A DNA stretch of 64,000 bases from 79-D21 sp964521575. GTDB taxonomy: Bacteria; Synergistota; Synergistia; Synergistales; 79-D21. The stretch covers positions 62,001-126,000 of the forward strand of contig CAZFSR010000004.1 of assembly GCA_964521575.1 (NCBI GenBank), given 5' to 3'. This document shows, piece after piece, positions 48,318 through 57,175 of the stretch. The first letter of the stretch is position 1. Each line of letters opens with the position of its first letter. A program made the position numbers and the translations under genes. The notes below the pieces were generated by a model. That model saw only the letters and a program-made list of their open reading frames with translations, did no database searches and was not told the DNA's origin.

Positions 48318-49526
48318 TTATTCCAGCCTTGAGCGGATCAGGTTCCCCAGCCTTTCAGCCCCGATCCTGATCTTCTCCGGCGAAACCGCGCCAAAGCTGA
48401 TCCTCATGCAGTTGCTGCCCATGCCGCCTCCCTCGATGAAAAAGCCTTCACCGGCGACAAAGGCAACCTTGATCGCGGGGTTGCTTGTCGACTCGGCAAG
48501 CAGCTCGGTGGTGTTGATCCCCCCCGGCAGTTCGGCCCAGGTGAACAGGCCTCCGTCGGGAAAGGTCCTCTTCGTTCCTTCGGGGAAGAACCGGTCGATG
48601 CTTTCGATCATCGTGTCCCTTCTTTCCCTGTACAGGTCACAAATCATCTTGTGGTGGGCCGGATAGTGCCCCCTCCTGAAAAATTCCGCGCAGATCACCT
48701 GGGGCAGCATCGAAGTGTGGGAGTTCGTTGCGCTTTTCGCATCGCAAAGCTTCGCGCTCACCTCGTGGTCGGCAAGGACATAGCCCAGCCTGGACCCCGG
48801 GGAGAAAATCTTCGAAAAACTGTTGGCAAGCACCGTGTGCCCGGTTTCGTCGAAGGCCTTGATCGGCTTCAGGTCGCTTCCGCTGTACCGGATATCCCGG
48901 TAGGGATCGTCTTCCAGGATGAGCACGTCGTACTCGCTTCCCAGCTCGGCAATCCTCTTCCGACGTTCCAGGGAGAGGGTCCTTCCCGTGGGGTTATGGA
49001 AAGTCGGAATGACGTACACCATCTTGGGACGGTGCTTACGGATCTTTTCCTCCAGGTCTTCAGTGACCATGCCGTCACCGTCCATTGCGACGCTGACGCA
49101 CCTGGCCTGGAACATTTCGAAAATCTCCACGCAATGGACAAACGTCGGCGATTCGACCAGGATCACGTCGCCCGGATCGATGAAAAGCTGGCACAAAAGA
49201 TTGATGCCTTCCAGCCCGCCGCTTGTGATCAGGATGTTGTCCGCTTCCGCCTCGATCCCCTTTGGAGCCAGCAACTCGCGCACGACCACTTCCCTCAGGT
49301 CCGGCAGTCCTTTGACACTACCGTATTGGAGAGCCTCGACACCCTTCTTGTCGACTCTCATGACATCGTTCACGATTTCCCTGACGATGTCGATGGGGAG
49401 AGCTTCCCTGGCAGGGGCTCCCCCTCCGAAGGAGATAAGGCTCGGGTCGTTCATGGCCCCGAAAAGATTGCGGATGATCTGGGCGGATTTTTCCATGGTC
49501 TTCATCCGTTGCGCAAAATATGGCAT
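48318..49526 (-). CDS. PLP-dependent aminotransferase, MocR/LysN (2-aminoadipate aminotransferase)-like
   Basis: A 402-residue fold-type I aminotransferase. ISFGGGAPAREALPIDIVRE at the N-terminus, ITSGGLEGINLLCQLFIDPG, PTFHNPTGRTLSLERRKR, LILEDDPYRDIRY and NSFSKIFSPGSRLGYV (PLP lysine) match the LysN/kynurenine-aminotransferase II subgroup. It transaminates aromatic, branched or dicarboxylic amino acids, consistent with amino-acid fermentation. ATG 49526 follows GGAGG by 6 nt. No regulator domain is fused, so it is not a MocR transcription factor. Confidence 0.87.
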   Translation of the reverse strand: MPYFAQRMKTMEKSAQIIRNLFGAMNDPSLISFGGGAPAREALPIDIVREIVNDVMRVDKKGVEALQYGSVKGLPDLREVVVRELLAPKGIEAEADNILITSGGLEGINLLCQLFIDPGDVILVESPTFVHCVEIFEMFQARCVSVAMDGDGMVTEDLEEKIRKHRPKMVYVIPTFHNPTGRTLSLERRKRIAELGSEYDVLILEDDPYRDIRYSGSDLKPIKAFDETGHTVLANSFSKIFSPGSRLGYVLADHEVSAKLCDAKSATNSHTSMLPQVICAEFFRRGHYPAHHKMICDLYRERRDTMIESIDRFFPEGTKRTFPDGGLFTWAELPGGINTTELLAESTSNPAIKVAFVAGEGFFIEGGGMGSNCMRISFGAVSPEKIRIGAERLGNLIRSRLE

Positions 49527-49833
49527 GGCAGCCTCCGTTTACCGCAAGATTTGGCCTGAAAGGCGCAGGCCATCAATAGACTACCCTCAAGGGCGGCCGC
49601 TTTCAAGGAAAGCTTCTTCTTGACGGAAGACCCGGTGATGTCCCCATCTCCGTATTTGCCCCGCCTTCGGTTGTCCCGTCGTAATACAGGAAACCCTTGA
49701 AAACGGTGGATCTTGATGCCCGTGCTTTCCTCCAATAAAATCAAGTTGTTCAATGCAAAGCTCTGCATAAAAACTAGAACAACACCACGGATTCACGGCT
49801 TTCGCCTGCAAACCAGGCAAGGGGGGAATTTTT
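49527..49833. other. Intergenic region, possible decayed coding segment
   Basis: 307 nt between divergent genes. On the minus strand around 49616-49712 one frame reads GFLYYDGTTEGGANTEMGTS without a start or a family I recognise. It may be a gene remnant or chance. On the plus strand TTGTTC, 16 nt, TAAAAA near 49748-49775 could be the promoter of the PDZ protein gene. Confidence 0.25.
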
Positions 49834-50940
49834 ATGAAAAGACGCCTATTCTCGTTGTTGCTCCTAATTTTTCTTGCACCCGGCACAGCCTTTGCCACAA
49901 ACGGGGTCCTGGTCAAGGAAACGAGTTCCCTGGGCTGGAAAATGTTCAGCGACGTCGAAGCGGAGACCGTCTTGAATAAAGGCCCCATCCTGACTTTCTG
50001 CCACAACGTTAAGGTCTTCAAGCCGCTTGGTGCAAACGAGAGGGGGCAGAAAATCGAAGTCGACACGTCCACCCGTCAATACCGCGTGCTGGAAACGCAC
50101 GTCTTCGTCAAAGAAAGGCCCGAGTTCCACTCTCTGACCCCTTCCCAGCCCGCCAAGGGCACTCCCGTAAAGGACAAGATCGACACAGCCCTCCAATACA
50201 ACCTGGAAGACACCGGGCAGGAACCGGTTCCCCCGACCCCCACGGCTGTAAGCTCGACTGGGGCATCACAGCCAACGCCGAATCAAGGTGCTACGGGGGC
50301 GGCGGCCAAGCTGTTCACGACGACCATCCTCGGAACAACCGTGCAGCAAGTCCAGGACGTGATCATCGAGGTCATGACAAGGGAGAATTACACGCTCGAG
50401 GAAGTCGACGACAACAAGGTCATCATGGGGAAACAGGGGCCTTCCGTCCTTTTCATGCCGGGGCCGTACAGCAGGGTCAGGTTCAATATCCTGCCCAGGG
50501 ACGGCAATATCAGGCTGATGGTCAACCAGGTCGACAGCCAGGGACCGCAGAGCATGCAGCAAACGGTAGCCCACCTGGTTCCGCTGATTAGGGAAATACG
50601 GAATCGGCTCGACGGAACCCCGAAAGAACAAATCACGAACGAAACCGCCACAACCACAAGCGGACCGGTAGCCCCAGCCGGGAAAAGCCTTGGGATCAGG
50701 CTAGGGGAGAAAAACGGCGAGGGATTCATCGTCATCGAAAGGGTGGAACCGGGCAGCAAGGCTGCAGAAGCCGGCCTAAACAAACTCGACATCCTCCTGG
50801 AGGTCAACGGCCGTTCCACGAAAGAGTTCGATGTGAAGGGACTTCAGGCCTACCTCGAGGAAAAATGGGGGCAGCGGGCGTCCATTCTCTTGATTTATTC
50901 GAGGGAAGGAAAAACGGAGATCGCCACCATCAAGGAATGA
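49834..50940 (+). CDS. Exported protein with C-terminal PDZ domain
   Basis: A 368-residue protein with a clear signal peptide (MKRRLFSLLLLIFLAPGTAFA, cleavage after residue 21). The mature N-terminal half (about 22-125) matches no family I know. A Pro/Thr/Ser-rich linker (about 126-160) and a middle domain (TTTILGTTVQQVQDVIIEVM) follow. The end is a PDZ domain (about 285-360: KSLGIRLGEKN, VEPGSKAAEAGLNKLDILLEVNG). There is no protease domain, so it may bind a partner in the periplasm. GGGGGG lies 8-10 nt before ATG 49834. It is flanked by convergent and divergent genes, so it is monocistronic. Confidence 0.75.
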   Translation: MKRRLFSLLLLIFLAPGTAFATNGVLVKETSSLGWKMFSDVEAETVLNKGPILTFCHNVKVFKPLGANERGQKIEVDTSTRQYRVLETHVFVKERPEFHSLTPSQPAKGTPVKDKIDTALQYNLEDTGQEPVPPTPTAVSSTGASQPTPNQGATGAAAKLFTTTILGTTVQQVQDVIIEVMTRENYTLEEVDDNKVIMGKQGPSVLFMPGPYSRVRFNILPRDGNIRLMVNQVDSQGPQSMQQTVAHLVPLIREIRNRLDGTPKEQITNETATTTSGPVAPAGKSLGIRLGEKNGEGFIVIERVEPGSKAAEAGLNKLDILLEVNGRSTKEFDVKGLQAYLEEKWGQRASILLIYSREGKTEIATIKE

Positions 50941-50949
50941 CGCGAGGCC

Positions 50950-51870
50950 TTATGCGCCGGAAAGATCGGGGCTGGTGCTCCGCCGGGTTGCGACGGAGCA
51001 CGCGACCGCGAAAAGGATCACGGCACACCCTGCTATTTCGTTCGTCGTGGGGATCTGGCGAACAAGCAGCGGGGTCATCATGAGGGCGAAAACGATTTCC
51101 AGCGTGCAGATAAGGGTTACCAGGGACGCAGGGATAAGCCTCAGGGCAGAGAAGAGAAGCCCGTAACCGAGGAGTCCGGACAACAAGGCCGGATACTGTA
51201 TCAGGGCAAAACCGCGCGGGGTCAGGGCCGCAAGGTCCGGCCAGCCTGTCAGCAGGCTTCTGGCGCTGATGAGAACGAAGCCCCCGAGCAGGTGGGAAAA
51301 GAAAAGCTGCAGGAGCGGATCGGGAAGCGCCGTTTTCGAAACTCTCCGCGAAAGCAGCGCCTGTCCTGACGCCCCCACCACAGAGAGGCACCCCCAGGCC
51401 AGCCCGACCGGGGAAACAGAAAAGTCGGTTTTGCTTCCCATCACGAAACCGACGTAAAGGCCCAACAATACGAGGAAACCCGACAGGACCTGTATAGAAG
51501 TCGGCCTTTCTTTCGTGAAGAACGAACTTCCGGCCATGGTCACGATCGGGGAGGTGTAGCCGAGCATCAGGACCTGCGGTACGGATAGATAGACACAGGC
51601 CATCATGAACCCGGTGGCATTGAAGATGATCGTCAATATTCCAAGGATCCCGTACACGCCCAGCATCCCTTTCGACACGCGAAAGGCGGAAATGCCGCGC
51701 CTCGCCAGCAGCCAGCAGGCAACCACAAGCGAGATGGCGACGGCCCTGTAGGCGACAACCGTGATTTGGCTCAATCCCGTCGAAGAGATCATTTTAGCGA
51801 TCGCTCCCGTGGGACCCCAAATGAAAGCGGTGCTCAAGGCCATCAGGGTTCCGCGCCAATAATCCCCCAT
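50950..51870 (-). CDS. DMT superfamily (EamA) transporter
   Basis: A 306-residue membrane protein of ten predicted helices in two EamA repeats. The first begins LMALSTAFIWGPTGAIAKMI, and the second is around GLAWGCLSVVGASGQALLSR and ends ALRLIPASLVTLICTLEIVFA, the classical EamA pattern. Likely an exporter of amino acids or metabolites. ATG 51870 is 9 nt after AGGAGG. The 75 extra codons upstream (to 52095) lack hydrophobic or conserved features and are left out. Confidence 0.85.
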   Translation of the reverse strand: MGDYWRGTLMALSTAFIWGPTGAIAKMISSTGLSQITVVAYRAVAISLVVACWLLARRGISAFRVSKGMLGVYGILGILTIIFNATGFMMACVYLSVPQVLMLGYTSPIVTMAGSSFFTKERPTSIQVLSGFLVLLGLYVGFVMGSKTDFSVSPVGLAWGCLSVVGASGQALLSRRVSKTALPDPLLQLFFSHLLGGFVLISARSLLTGWPDLAALTPRGFALIQYPALLSGLLGYGLLFSALRLIPASLVTLICTLEIVFALMMTPLLVRQIPTTNEIAGCAVILFAVACSVATRRSTSPDLSGA

Positions 51871-52175
51871 CAGGCAAAACCTCCTCGCCCGAAATTCGCT
51901 CTGGCTCATCAACAGGAGCGGGAAATCGGCTTCTTCTTTTTCCCGTTTCGGGGCATCTGTCCCTAGCTTAAACCAAAATGTGCGAAGGATATCGTACGTT
52001 ATCCTCCCTACAGCCAGCCCTCCGCTCCCCATCCTCCAGCTTGCAATCCAAATCGGCCGTCCTGCCCAAAATTGGGGAACCGAATCCAGATCCAATGGAT
52101 GCGCCTAAAAGCTCGAGCCATATAACGTTATATTGGCATTGAATCCAGGAAGCTCATCGTCACCCAGGCCGGCTT
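51871..52175. promoter_or_regulatory. Intergenic region with a 14-bp palindrome ATATAACGTTATAT
   Basis: The 305-nt gap upstream of the DMT gene holds a perfect palindrome at 52120-52133. It reads TATAAC on both strands and is flanked by GCC and TGGC, so it may be a promoter or an operator. The remaining sequence codes for nothing I can recognise. Confidence 0.3.
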
Positions 52176-53606
52176 TTAGCGGGAAATTCTCCTTCCGATT
52201 CGGTCATGGGTCTCCTTCTTTTCCTCACTCTCCAGGCTTTTCAGGTACTTTTCCCGCCCGGCGGACTCCCAGAGCGGATCGAAGGCGGCCTTGACCCCCG
52301 AAGCATACCCGTCGATCTCCTCCGAAAGCTCTTCGAGGATCGCCTCGGCCCCCGGGTGCGTGGGCCGGGCATGGTGTGAAGCCACGAGTTCCCGCAGCAC
52401 GTGGGGGTGGTCGATGATCATGCACGGGCGGAGCAGGTTGTCGTCGTCATAGGGCTGAGCGCCCCGGATCGCCTTGAAGAAGGGGCTTTCGATCACTTCC
52501 GCCAGTGATTTTCCATGGATGTTGTCCACTGCGAAATGGGCAAACACGCAAGGCTCGACATCCCCGTTTGAAATGATGTGCAAGAACCGTTCTCCCCCGG
52601 CCATGCAGCCGTCGACGTACGGTCCGTCATTCCAGAAATCGCCCAGGAATATCGGCTTTTCGCGACGCCATTGCTCGACTTTTTCGTGCAGCTGTACCCG
52701 CTGCAATGGGGTTGCCATCATCGAAGGATCGGGGGAAAGGCCCGTCGGGATGTACTGGAAAAACCACCCGACGAGGCATCCCTTTTCCAGCATCCGGGCC
52801 ATGAACCCGTCCGACGTCAAATCCCCGGAGTTTTCTCTCGTGTAAGTCGCACTGAAACCAAACAGGAGCCCCGCTTCCCGCAACCTGTCGAAAACCTCCA
52901 TGATCTTCTTGTACATTCCGGGCCCCCGGCGCCAATCTGTCGCGATTTCCTCCCCTTCGATGGAGACCATCGGAGCGACATTCCCCATTCGGACCAGCCT
53001 TTGGACCACCCGGTCATCAAGCAGGGTCCCGTTCGTGTAAACCTGGAAAAAGCAGTCGTCATGCCTTTCCCATAAATCGAGCAAATCATCCCTCACGAAG
53101 CATTCGCCGCCGGTGAAGGTGAAAAAAAACATCCCGAGATCTTTGGCTTCGCTAATGATCCGGTCAAGTTCCTGAAAGGAAAGTTCTTCCCCCTTCCCGT
53201 ATTCGGCTGCGTAGCACCCCCTGCAATGCAGGTTGCATCTCATCGTCGGGCTGATAACGAGGAAATTCGGGATGTGGATTTTCCTTGACTTCTCCTCCCT
53301 ATCCCGTATTCCCCGCCCGAGGACGATGAAATTGACCAGGAAGTTGGCGATCAGCTTTTCCCGGACATTCGGGTGCAACTGCTCAAATGCCCTTTTGAAA
53401 ACCCCGATGAAGGGGTGACCTTCCTTCGCCATCCGGCTCATTTTTTCCATGCCGTCACGATGGTATCTCGCGGGGGCGATCACGGAAATCAGCTTGAAAA
53501 GATCGGCAAGGTCCTCCTTGTCCCCTTTTTCAACCTTGCGTGCAATTTCCTCAAGAACCCGCGTCGAGACGGTCCCTTTTACCCTATCCAACAAAGTCAG
53601 TCCCAT
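52176..53606 (-). CDS. Radical SAM protein with SPASM-like C-terminus
   Basis: A 476-residue protein. An N-terminal helical extension (about 115 residues) precedes VISPTMRCNLHCRGCYAAEY, the CxxxCxxC cluster motif. FTFTGGECFVRDDLLDL and VYTNGTLLDDRVVQRL follow, as in the radical SAM barrel. C-terminal cysteines (DGCMAGGERFLHIISNGDVEPCVFAHFA and later RPCMIIDHP) suggest an auxiliary-cluster SPASM-like domain. Substrate unknown; no small precursor peptide was seen beside it. ATG 53606, 9 nt after AAGGGGG, is preferred to TTG 53651. Confidence 0.83.
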   Translation of the reverse strand: MGLTLLDRVKGTVSTRVLEEIARKVEKGDKEDLADLFKLISVIAPARYHRDGMEKMSRMAKEGHPFIGVFKRAFEQLHPNVREKLIANFLVNFIVLGRGIRDREEKSRKIHIPNFLVISPTMRCNLHCRGCYAAEYGKGEELSFQELDRIISEAKDLGMFFFTFTGGECFVRDDLLDLWERHDDCFFQVYTNGTLLDDRVVQRLVRMGNVAPMVSIEGEEIATDWRRGPGMYKKIMEVFDRLREAGLLFGFSATYTRENSGDLTSDGFMARMLEKGCLVGWFFQYIPTGLSPDPSMMATPLQRVQLHEKVEQWRREKPIFLGDFWNDGPYVDGCMAGGERFLHIISNGDVEPCVFAHFAVDNIHGKSLAEVIESPFFKAIRGAQPYDDDNLLRPCMIIDHPHVLRELVASHHARPTHPGAEAILEELSEEIDGYASGVKAAFDPLWESAGREKYLKSLESEEKKETHDRIGRRISR

Positions 53607-53962
53607 TTCAAACGCCCCCTTCGGTGTCGATTTCTCCTCGTTGGTTCGCAATTGTAGGATAAAAGACTATTGGGTCGCATGATTGGGTTAATTCCCCATG
53701 CTCGTTTACATTTTACCCCTTCCAACGGCCCGTCCCCCATCGACGGATAGTTTTTCCCGCACCGATGGAGGAGCGGACAGAGCAAGGTTTCTTAATTCCT
53801 TGAGGGATAAAAGGAGACAAAGCATCAAGCGGCCAGGAAGAACCGCGGGCAAAACCATGGGGGCGGAGCGGGGAAACAGGCCCAATCCGCTGCGGTTCCG
53901 TGCCCGGCTTGAAGAAAACCTCCGAGAGGTGGCTGTGGCACGGACGATAGGGATGCGAGCCC
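53607..53962. other. Intergenic region without a recognised gene
   Basis: About 355 nt lie between two minus-strand genes, the end of a DMT transporter gene and the start of the radical SAM gene. Short open frames on both strands have shadow-like composition and no motifs. I compared it by eye with common riboswitches, 6S, SRP, RNase P and tmRNA hallmarks and found none. Confidence 0.4.
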
Positions 53963-54874
53963 TCAGCTCGAGACGCTGCCGGGATTTGAAAGTTCTGCCT
54001 GCCTTTTCCTGATTGCCGGGATTGTTTCGACAAGGATAACCCCCAGCAGGATCAGGGCAGACGCGATGAAAATCCGAGGCGTCATCGGTTCATCCAGGAA
54101 AATGATCCCGAGGATGCTTCCGAACAGGCTCGATGTGGAAAGCAGGATGGCGGCATGCGTCGCAGTCGTGTATTTCTGGGCGACCGTCTGGAGAACGAGC
54201 GTCAGGGCAAAGGCCACCGTGCCGGAATAAACCAGCGCGATCCATCCCGCTTTGCCGATATGCAGGGGGAAAGGTTCGAAGATGGCCGATACCGCAACAG
54301 CCAGCAGCATCCCTCCGAACGATTGCCAACAGGACAATCCGTAAGGGTCCACGCCGGCGACGTACTTCTGCACCAGGAGGATATACGCCGTTACGGACAT
54401 CATGGCGGCAAACCCCCAAACGTCACCGATATTGACGGAGAAATCGCTGCCCAGCATCAGGCCCGCCATGCCCGCGGTGCAAAAGAGGACGGAGACGAGC
54501 ACGTGCCAACCTGGGAATTGACGGGTGAAGGCCCACACCAGAAGCGGGACGAACACAACTGACATCGAGATGATGAACGACACGTTGCCCGCCGTGGTGG
54601 AAAGCAAGGCTACATTCGAAGTGAGATAGGCGAGGATGAAAACCATTCCCGCGAGGCTTCCGGCTACCTTGTCGCGACGTTTCATCGCGAGTGCACGCTT
54701 ACCGAAGAAGAGCGAAACAGTGATCCAGGCGATGAAAAACCGGATCCCGCAGAACCAGAGAGGAGGAATGTCGTTCAGCGCGTCACGGATGACCACGTTG
54801 GTCGCGCCCCAGAGAAAGGCCACGAGCAGGATCGAAAGGTCGCCCAGCAGCATGTAGAGCCGATTCTTCTCCAA
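53963..54874 (-). CDS. DMT superfamily (EamA) transporter
   Basis: A 303-residue, ten-helix protein. The first EamA repeat begins LLVAFLWGATNVVIRDALND and ends VALLSTTAGNVSFIISMSVV. The second ends AAILLSTSSLFGSILGIIFL then EPMTPRIFIASALILLGVI, both canonical. The start is TTG 54874, 8 nt after GGAGGAG. It is unrelated in detail to the DMT gene 2 kb away, so it is not a recent duplicate. A metabolite or amino-acid exporter is the best guess. Confidence 0.87.
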   Translation of the reverse strand: MEKNRLYMLLGDLSILLVAFLWGATNVVIRDALNDIPPLWFCGIRFFIAWITVSLFFGKRALAMKRRDKVAGSLAGMVFILAYLTSNVALLSTTAGNVSFIISMSVVFVPLLVWAFTRQFPGWHVLVSVLFCTAGMAGLMLGSDFSVNIGDVWGFAAMMSVTAYILLVQKYVAGVDPYGLSCWQSFGGMLLAVAVSAIFEPFPLHIGKAGWIALVYSGTVAFALTLVLQTVAQKYTTATHAAILLSTSSLFGSILGIIFLDEPMTPRIFIASALILLGVILVETIPAIRKRQAELSNPGSVSS

Positions 54875-54991
54875 GAAAAACTCCTCCCACCCCGGAAGGT
54901 TCTATTTTACCGCAATCGTATGTTCGCGCTCTCCTTCAAGACCTTGTCGCGGGCCGACCGGTGTGGTCCGGATTCCGAACCCGCAGTCTCG

Positions 54992-55930
54992 TCAAAACTG
55001 GGTGCCGTAATTGTCTTCGATGATTTTCACGAACCTCGTGATGGTGTCGTTAACCGGGGTGGAAATACCGAGTTCCAGTCCGTATTTCACGATGGCCCCG
55101 TTCAGGAAGTCGATCTCCGTCTTTCTCCTGTTCATCATGTCCTGGGCCATCGAGGGATAATGCTCGCTTCGGGTTCGGGTTCCCATTTCCATATAGCGCA
55201 TGGCCTCATCGACATCGATGATGATCCCCTTCGCGGCGGCAACCGCGGCGCATTCCCCTGCGATATCCGCGGCAAGCCGTTTTCCCTCGGGGTGACTGAA
55301 ATATTCCCGGCCCCTGAGGCGCAGCACACCGCAGGGAGCGTTCAGGCAAGTGTTGATCACCGCCTTCCTCCAGATCTCCTTCTCCACATCCGGCTTGTAT
55401 TCCGTTGTCAACCCCCCGTCCGAGAGGTGCCTGGCCATTGTTTCAGCGGCAACCACCGCAGGACCTTCCTTCACGAGGCTGCCCACGTAGAGGTCTGTTT
55501 CCCGGTACTTGTCCCCCGAAACCTCCCCGGGCCCAACCATGCGACCGGCAAGATGGATCACTCCTTGCAGAATCATGTCACTCGGGAACAGCCTCTCAAG
55601 AATCTCGACATTGCCTAGCCCGTTTTGCAGGGTGCAGATAAAAGTGTTTTTCCCGAACAGTCTCCGCGCCCCCTCGATCGCAGTTTCCGACATGAAGCCT
55701 TTTACGAGCAGGACGACCACGTCGACTTCCCCGGCTTCGGCCGGGTTCGAGCAGGTTTGCATCCTCACGGTTTCGGTTATCGAGCCGAAGGTAAGACTGA
55801 GCCCTTTCGCGGCAATCCGGTCCATATGTTCCCGGTATGGATCAACAAGAAGGACTTCCTGGCCTCCTTTGGACAGGGTCGCCCCTATGATGCTTCCCAT
55901 CGCTCCAGCGCCAAGCACCGCGTATTTCAC
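54992..55930 (-). CDS. Ketopantoate reductase (PanE/ApbA) family oxidoreductase
   Basis: A 312-residue protein. KYAVLGAGAMGSIIGATLSK is the NADP loop. VVVLLVKGFMSETAIEGAR and TLQNGLGNVEILER are PanE signatures, with EIWRKAVINTCLNAPCGVLR supplying the catalytic lysine and SMAQDMMNRRKTEIDFLNGAI the C-terminal substrate block. These match PanE more classically than the paralogue at 28485-29405, so this is the better candidate for pantoate synthesis. GTG 55930 is 7 nt after GAGGAGG; ATG 55936 sits too close. Confidence 0.83.
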   Translation of the reverse strand: MKYAVLGAGAMGSIIGATLSKGGQEVLLVDPYREHMDRIAAKGLSLTFGSITETVRMQTCSNPAEAGEVDVVVLLVKGFMSETAIEGARRLFGKNTFICTLQNGLGNVEILERLFPSDMILQGVIHLAGRMVGPGEVSGDKYRETDLYVGSLVKEGPAVVAAETMARHLSDGGLTTEYKPDVEKEIWRKAVINTCLNAPCGVLRLRGREYFSHPEGKRLAADIAGECAAVAAAKGIIIDVDEAMRYMEMGTRTRSEHYPSMAQDMMNRRKTEIDFLNGAIVKYGLELGISTPVNDTITRFVKIIEDNYGTQF

Positions 55931-56094
55931 CGTCATTCCTCCTCGAAAAGGGATGCTCCTTCCCCGGCAATCGGTTTTTCCGGTAACAATATACCCCCGT
56001 GGTCATCGAATCCGCTTGACGAAGAAAAATTCATCGTGTGGTAGAATCAGGTCATGTGATTGTTTTCACTATAAAAAGAAAGGATGGATTCCTT

Positions 56095-56565
56095 ATGCCC
56101 GCTGAAGAAAAACCGATCCTCTTTCCTGTCCACGTCTCCTTGAATGAAGGCCCCGGAAGAGTCGTCGAGGGCAAGGCCCGCGGACACTCGCTCGCTGTTG
56201 ATCTTCTCTCTTCCTGGGGTGGAGGCGATTCGCACGCCTGCCCGCTCGAAACCCTTGCCTTCGCCCTCGGGGCCTGCTTCGTCGCAACTGCAAGGACTTG
56301 GGCGATACGGGAAAAACTGCCTATCGACTCCATTTCCGCCGACGTGCAGGGAACCGTGGACCTCACCAGGGGGATGGGCAAGGAAGGGAAAAACCGCTTA
56401 GGTTTTCCGTCTCTCAAGATTTCGGTCAAAATGGACTCTTCCCTGTCCGAAGAAACCCAGCGAGAGTTCCTCGATAAAGTCGCCTCCCTTTGTCCGGTTT
56501 GCGACACAATCGAAGGGGCGACACCGCTCCAAATCGAATTGGCACCCCAGAACCGGCAGGGGTGA
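56095..56565 (+). CDS. OsmC family protein
   Basis: A 156-residue OsmC/Ohr-fold protein. HACPLETLAFALGACFVATA contains the first reactive-cysteine region and KVASLCPVCDTIEGATPLQ contains the second (CPVxxT), so both cysteines of the peroxidase pair are present. Many members reduce organic hydroperoxides; others have unknown roles. ATG 56095 is used; the frame is open upstream to 56038. It is 5 nt upstream of the DUF3795 gene and probably co-transcribed. Confidence 0.85.
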   Translation: MPAEEKPILFPVHVSLNEGPGRVVEGKARGHSLAVDLLSSWGGGDSHACPLETLAFALGACFVATARTWAIREKLPIDSISADVQGTVDLTRGMGKEGKNRLGFPSLKISVKMDSSLSEETQREFLDKVASLCPVCDTIEGATPLQIELAPQNRQG

Positions 56566-56570
56566 CTCTC

Positions 56571-57059
56571 ATGAGCGGGATTTCCGCAACTTGCGGACTT
56601 CTGTGCAGCGCCTGCTCGGTTTTTATTGCCACGAACGAGGACCCTGAAAGGTTAAAGAGGATTTCCTTAAAGTTCGGGATCCCGGAGGAAGAAGTTCGCT
56701 GCTTCGGTTGCCGGTCGGACAAAAGGTTCGGTCCCTGCGGGGGTTGCCTTTTTTCGGCCTGCGCAAAAGAGAAAGGGATTGCCTTTTGCAGCGATTGCAA
56801 CGATTTCCCCTGCCAGGCTCTCTCGGATTTCCAGGCGGCCCTTCCCCATCGGCTCGACCTTTGGGAAGACCTCGAAAAAGCCAGGCAACTTGAACCACTC
56901 GAATGGATCTCAAACGTCGGGAAAAAGTACACCTGTCCCGGTTGCGGAACGATCAACTCGGCTTACGACCTTTCCTGCCGCAAATGCGGGCGAACTCCCA
57001 GTTGCGAGTTTGTCGAGCGTCACATGGAAGCACTGAAAAAACATATGGGACTGAAATGA
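56571..57059 (+). CDS. DUF3795 cysteine-rich protein with zinc ribbon
   Basis: A 162-residue protein with 17 cysteines by eye. The DUF3795 part is CGLLCSACSVFIATNEDPER, then CFGCRSDKRFGPCGGCLFSAC and FCSDCNDFPC, which look like metal or Fe-S sites. A C-terminal zinc ribbon follows (YTCPGCGTINSAYDLSCRKCG). Function is unknown; the family is frequent in anaerobes. ATG 56571, 8 nt after AGGGG, is the start. It is adjacent to OsmC, which hints at redox or metal stress. Confidence 0.83.
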   Translation: MSGISATCGLLCSACSVFIATNEDPERLKRISLKFGIPEEEVRCFGCRSDKRFGPCGGCLFSACAKEKGIAFCSDCNDFPCQALSDFQAALPHRLDLWEDLEKARQLEPLEWISNVGKKYTCPGCGTINSAYDLSCRKCGRTPSCEFVERHMEALKKHMGLK

Positions 57060-57175
57060 AGAGCAGCCCCCATCACACAAGGGGCAGCTCAAAGCAGCCA
57101 GAGATGCCTTTCGTGCCGAACACGTGATCAATATTGACCAGTTTTAATCGGCCAGGCCGATCCGAAAAGCCTCGT

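Noticed and set aside
53607..53962. Riboswitch or structured RNA upstream of the radical SAM gene
   Set aside because: No cobalamin, SAM, lysine, glycine, THF, 6S, SRP, tmRNA or RNase P hallmark could be found by eye; kept only as an unexplained intergenic stretch.
53698..54012. 104-codon plus-strand open frame and its minus-strand counterpart (53713-54033)
   Set aside because: Arg/Pro-rich shadow-like composition, no ribosome site, and the 3' part overlaps the conserved end of a DMT transporter gene.
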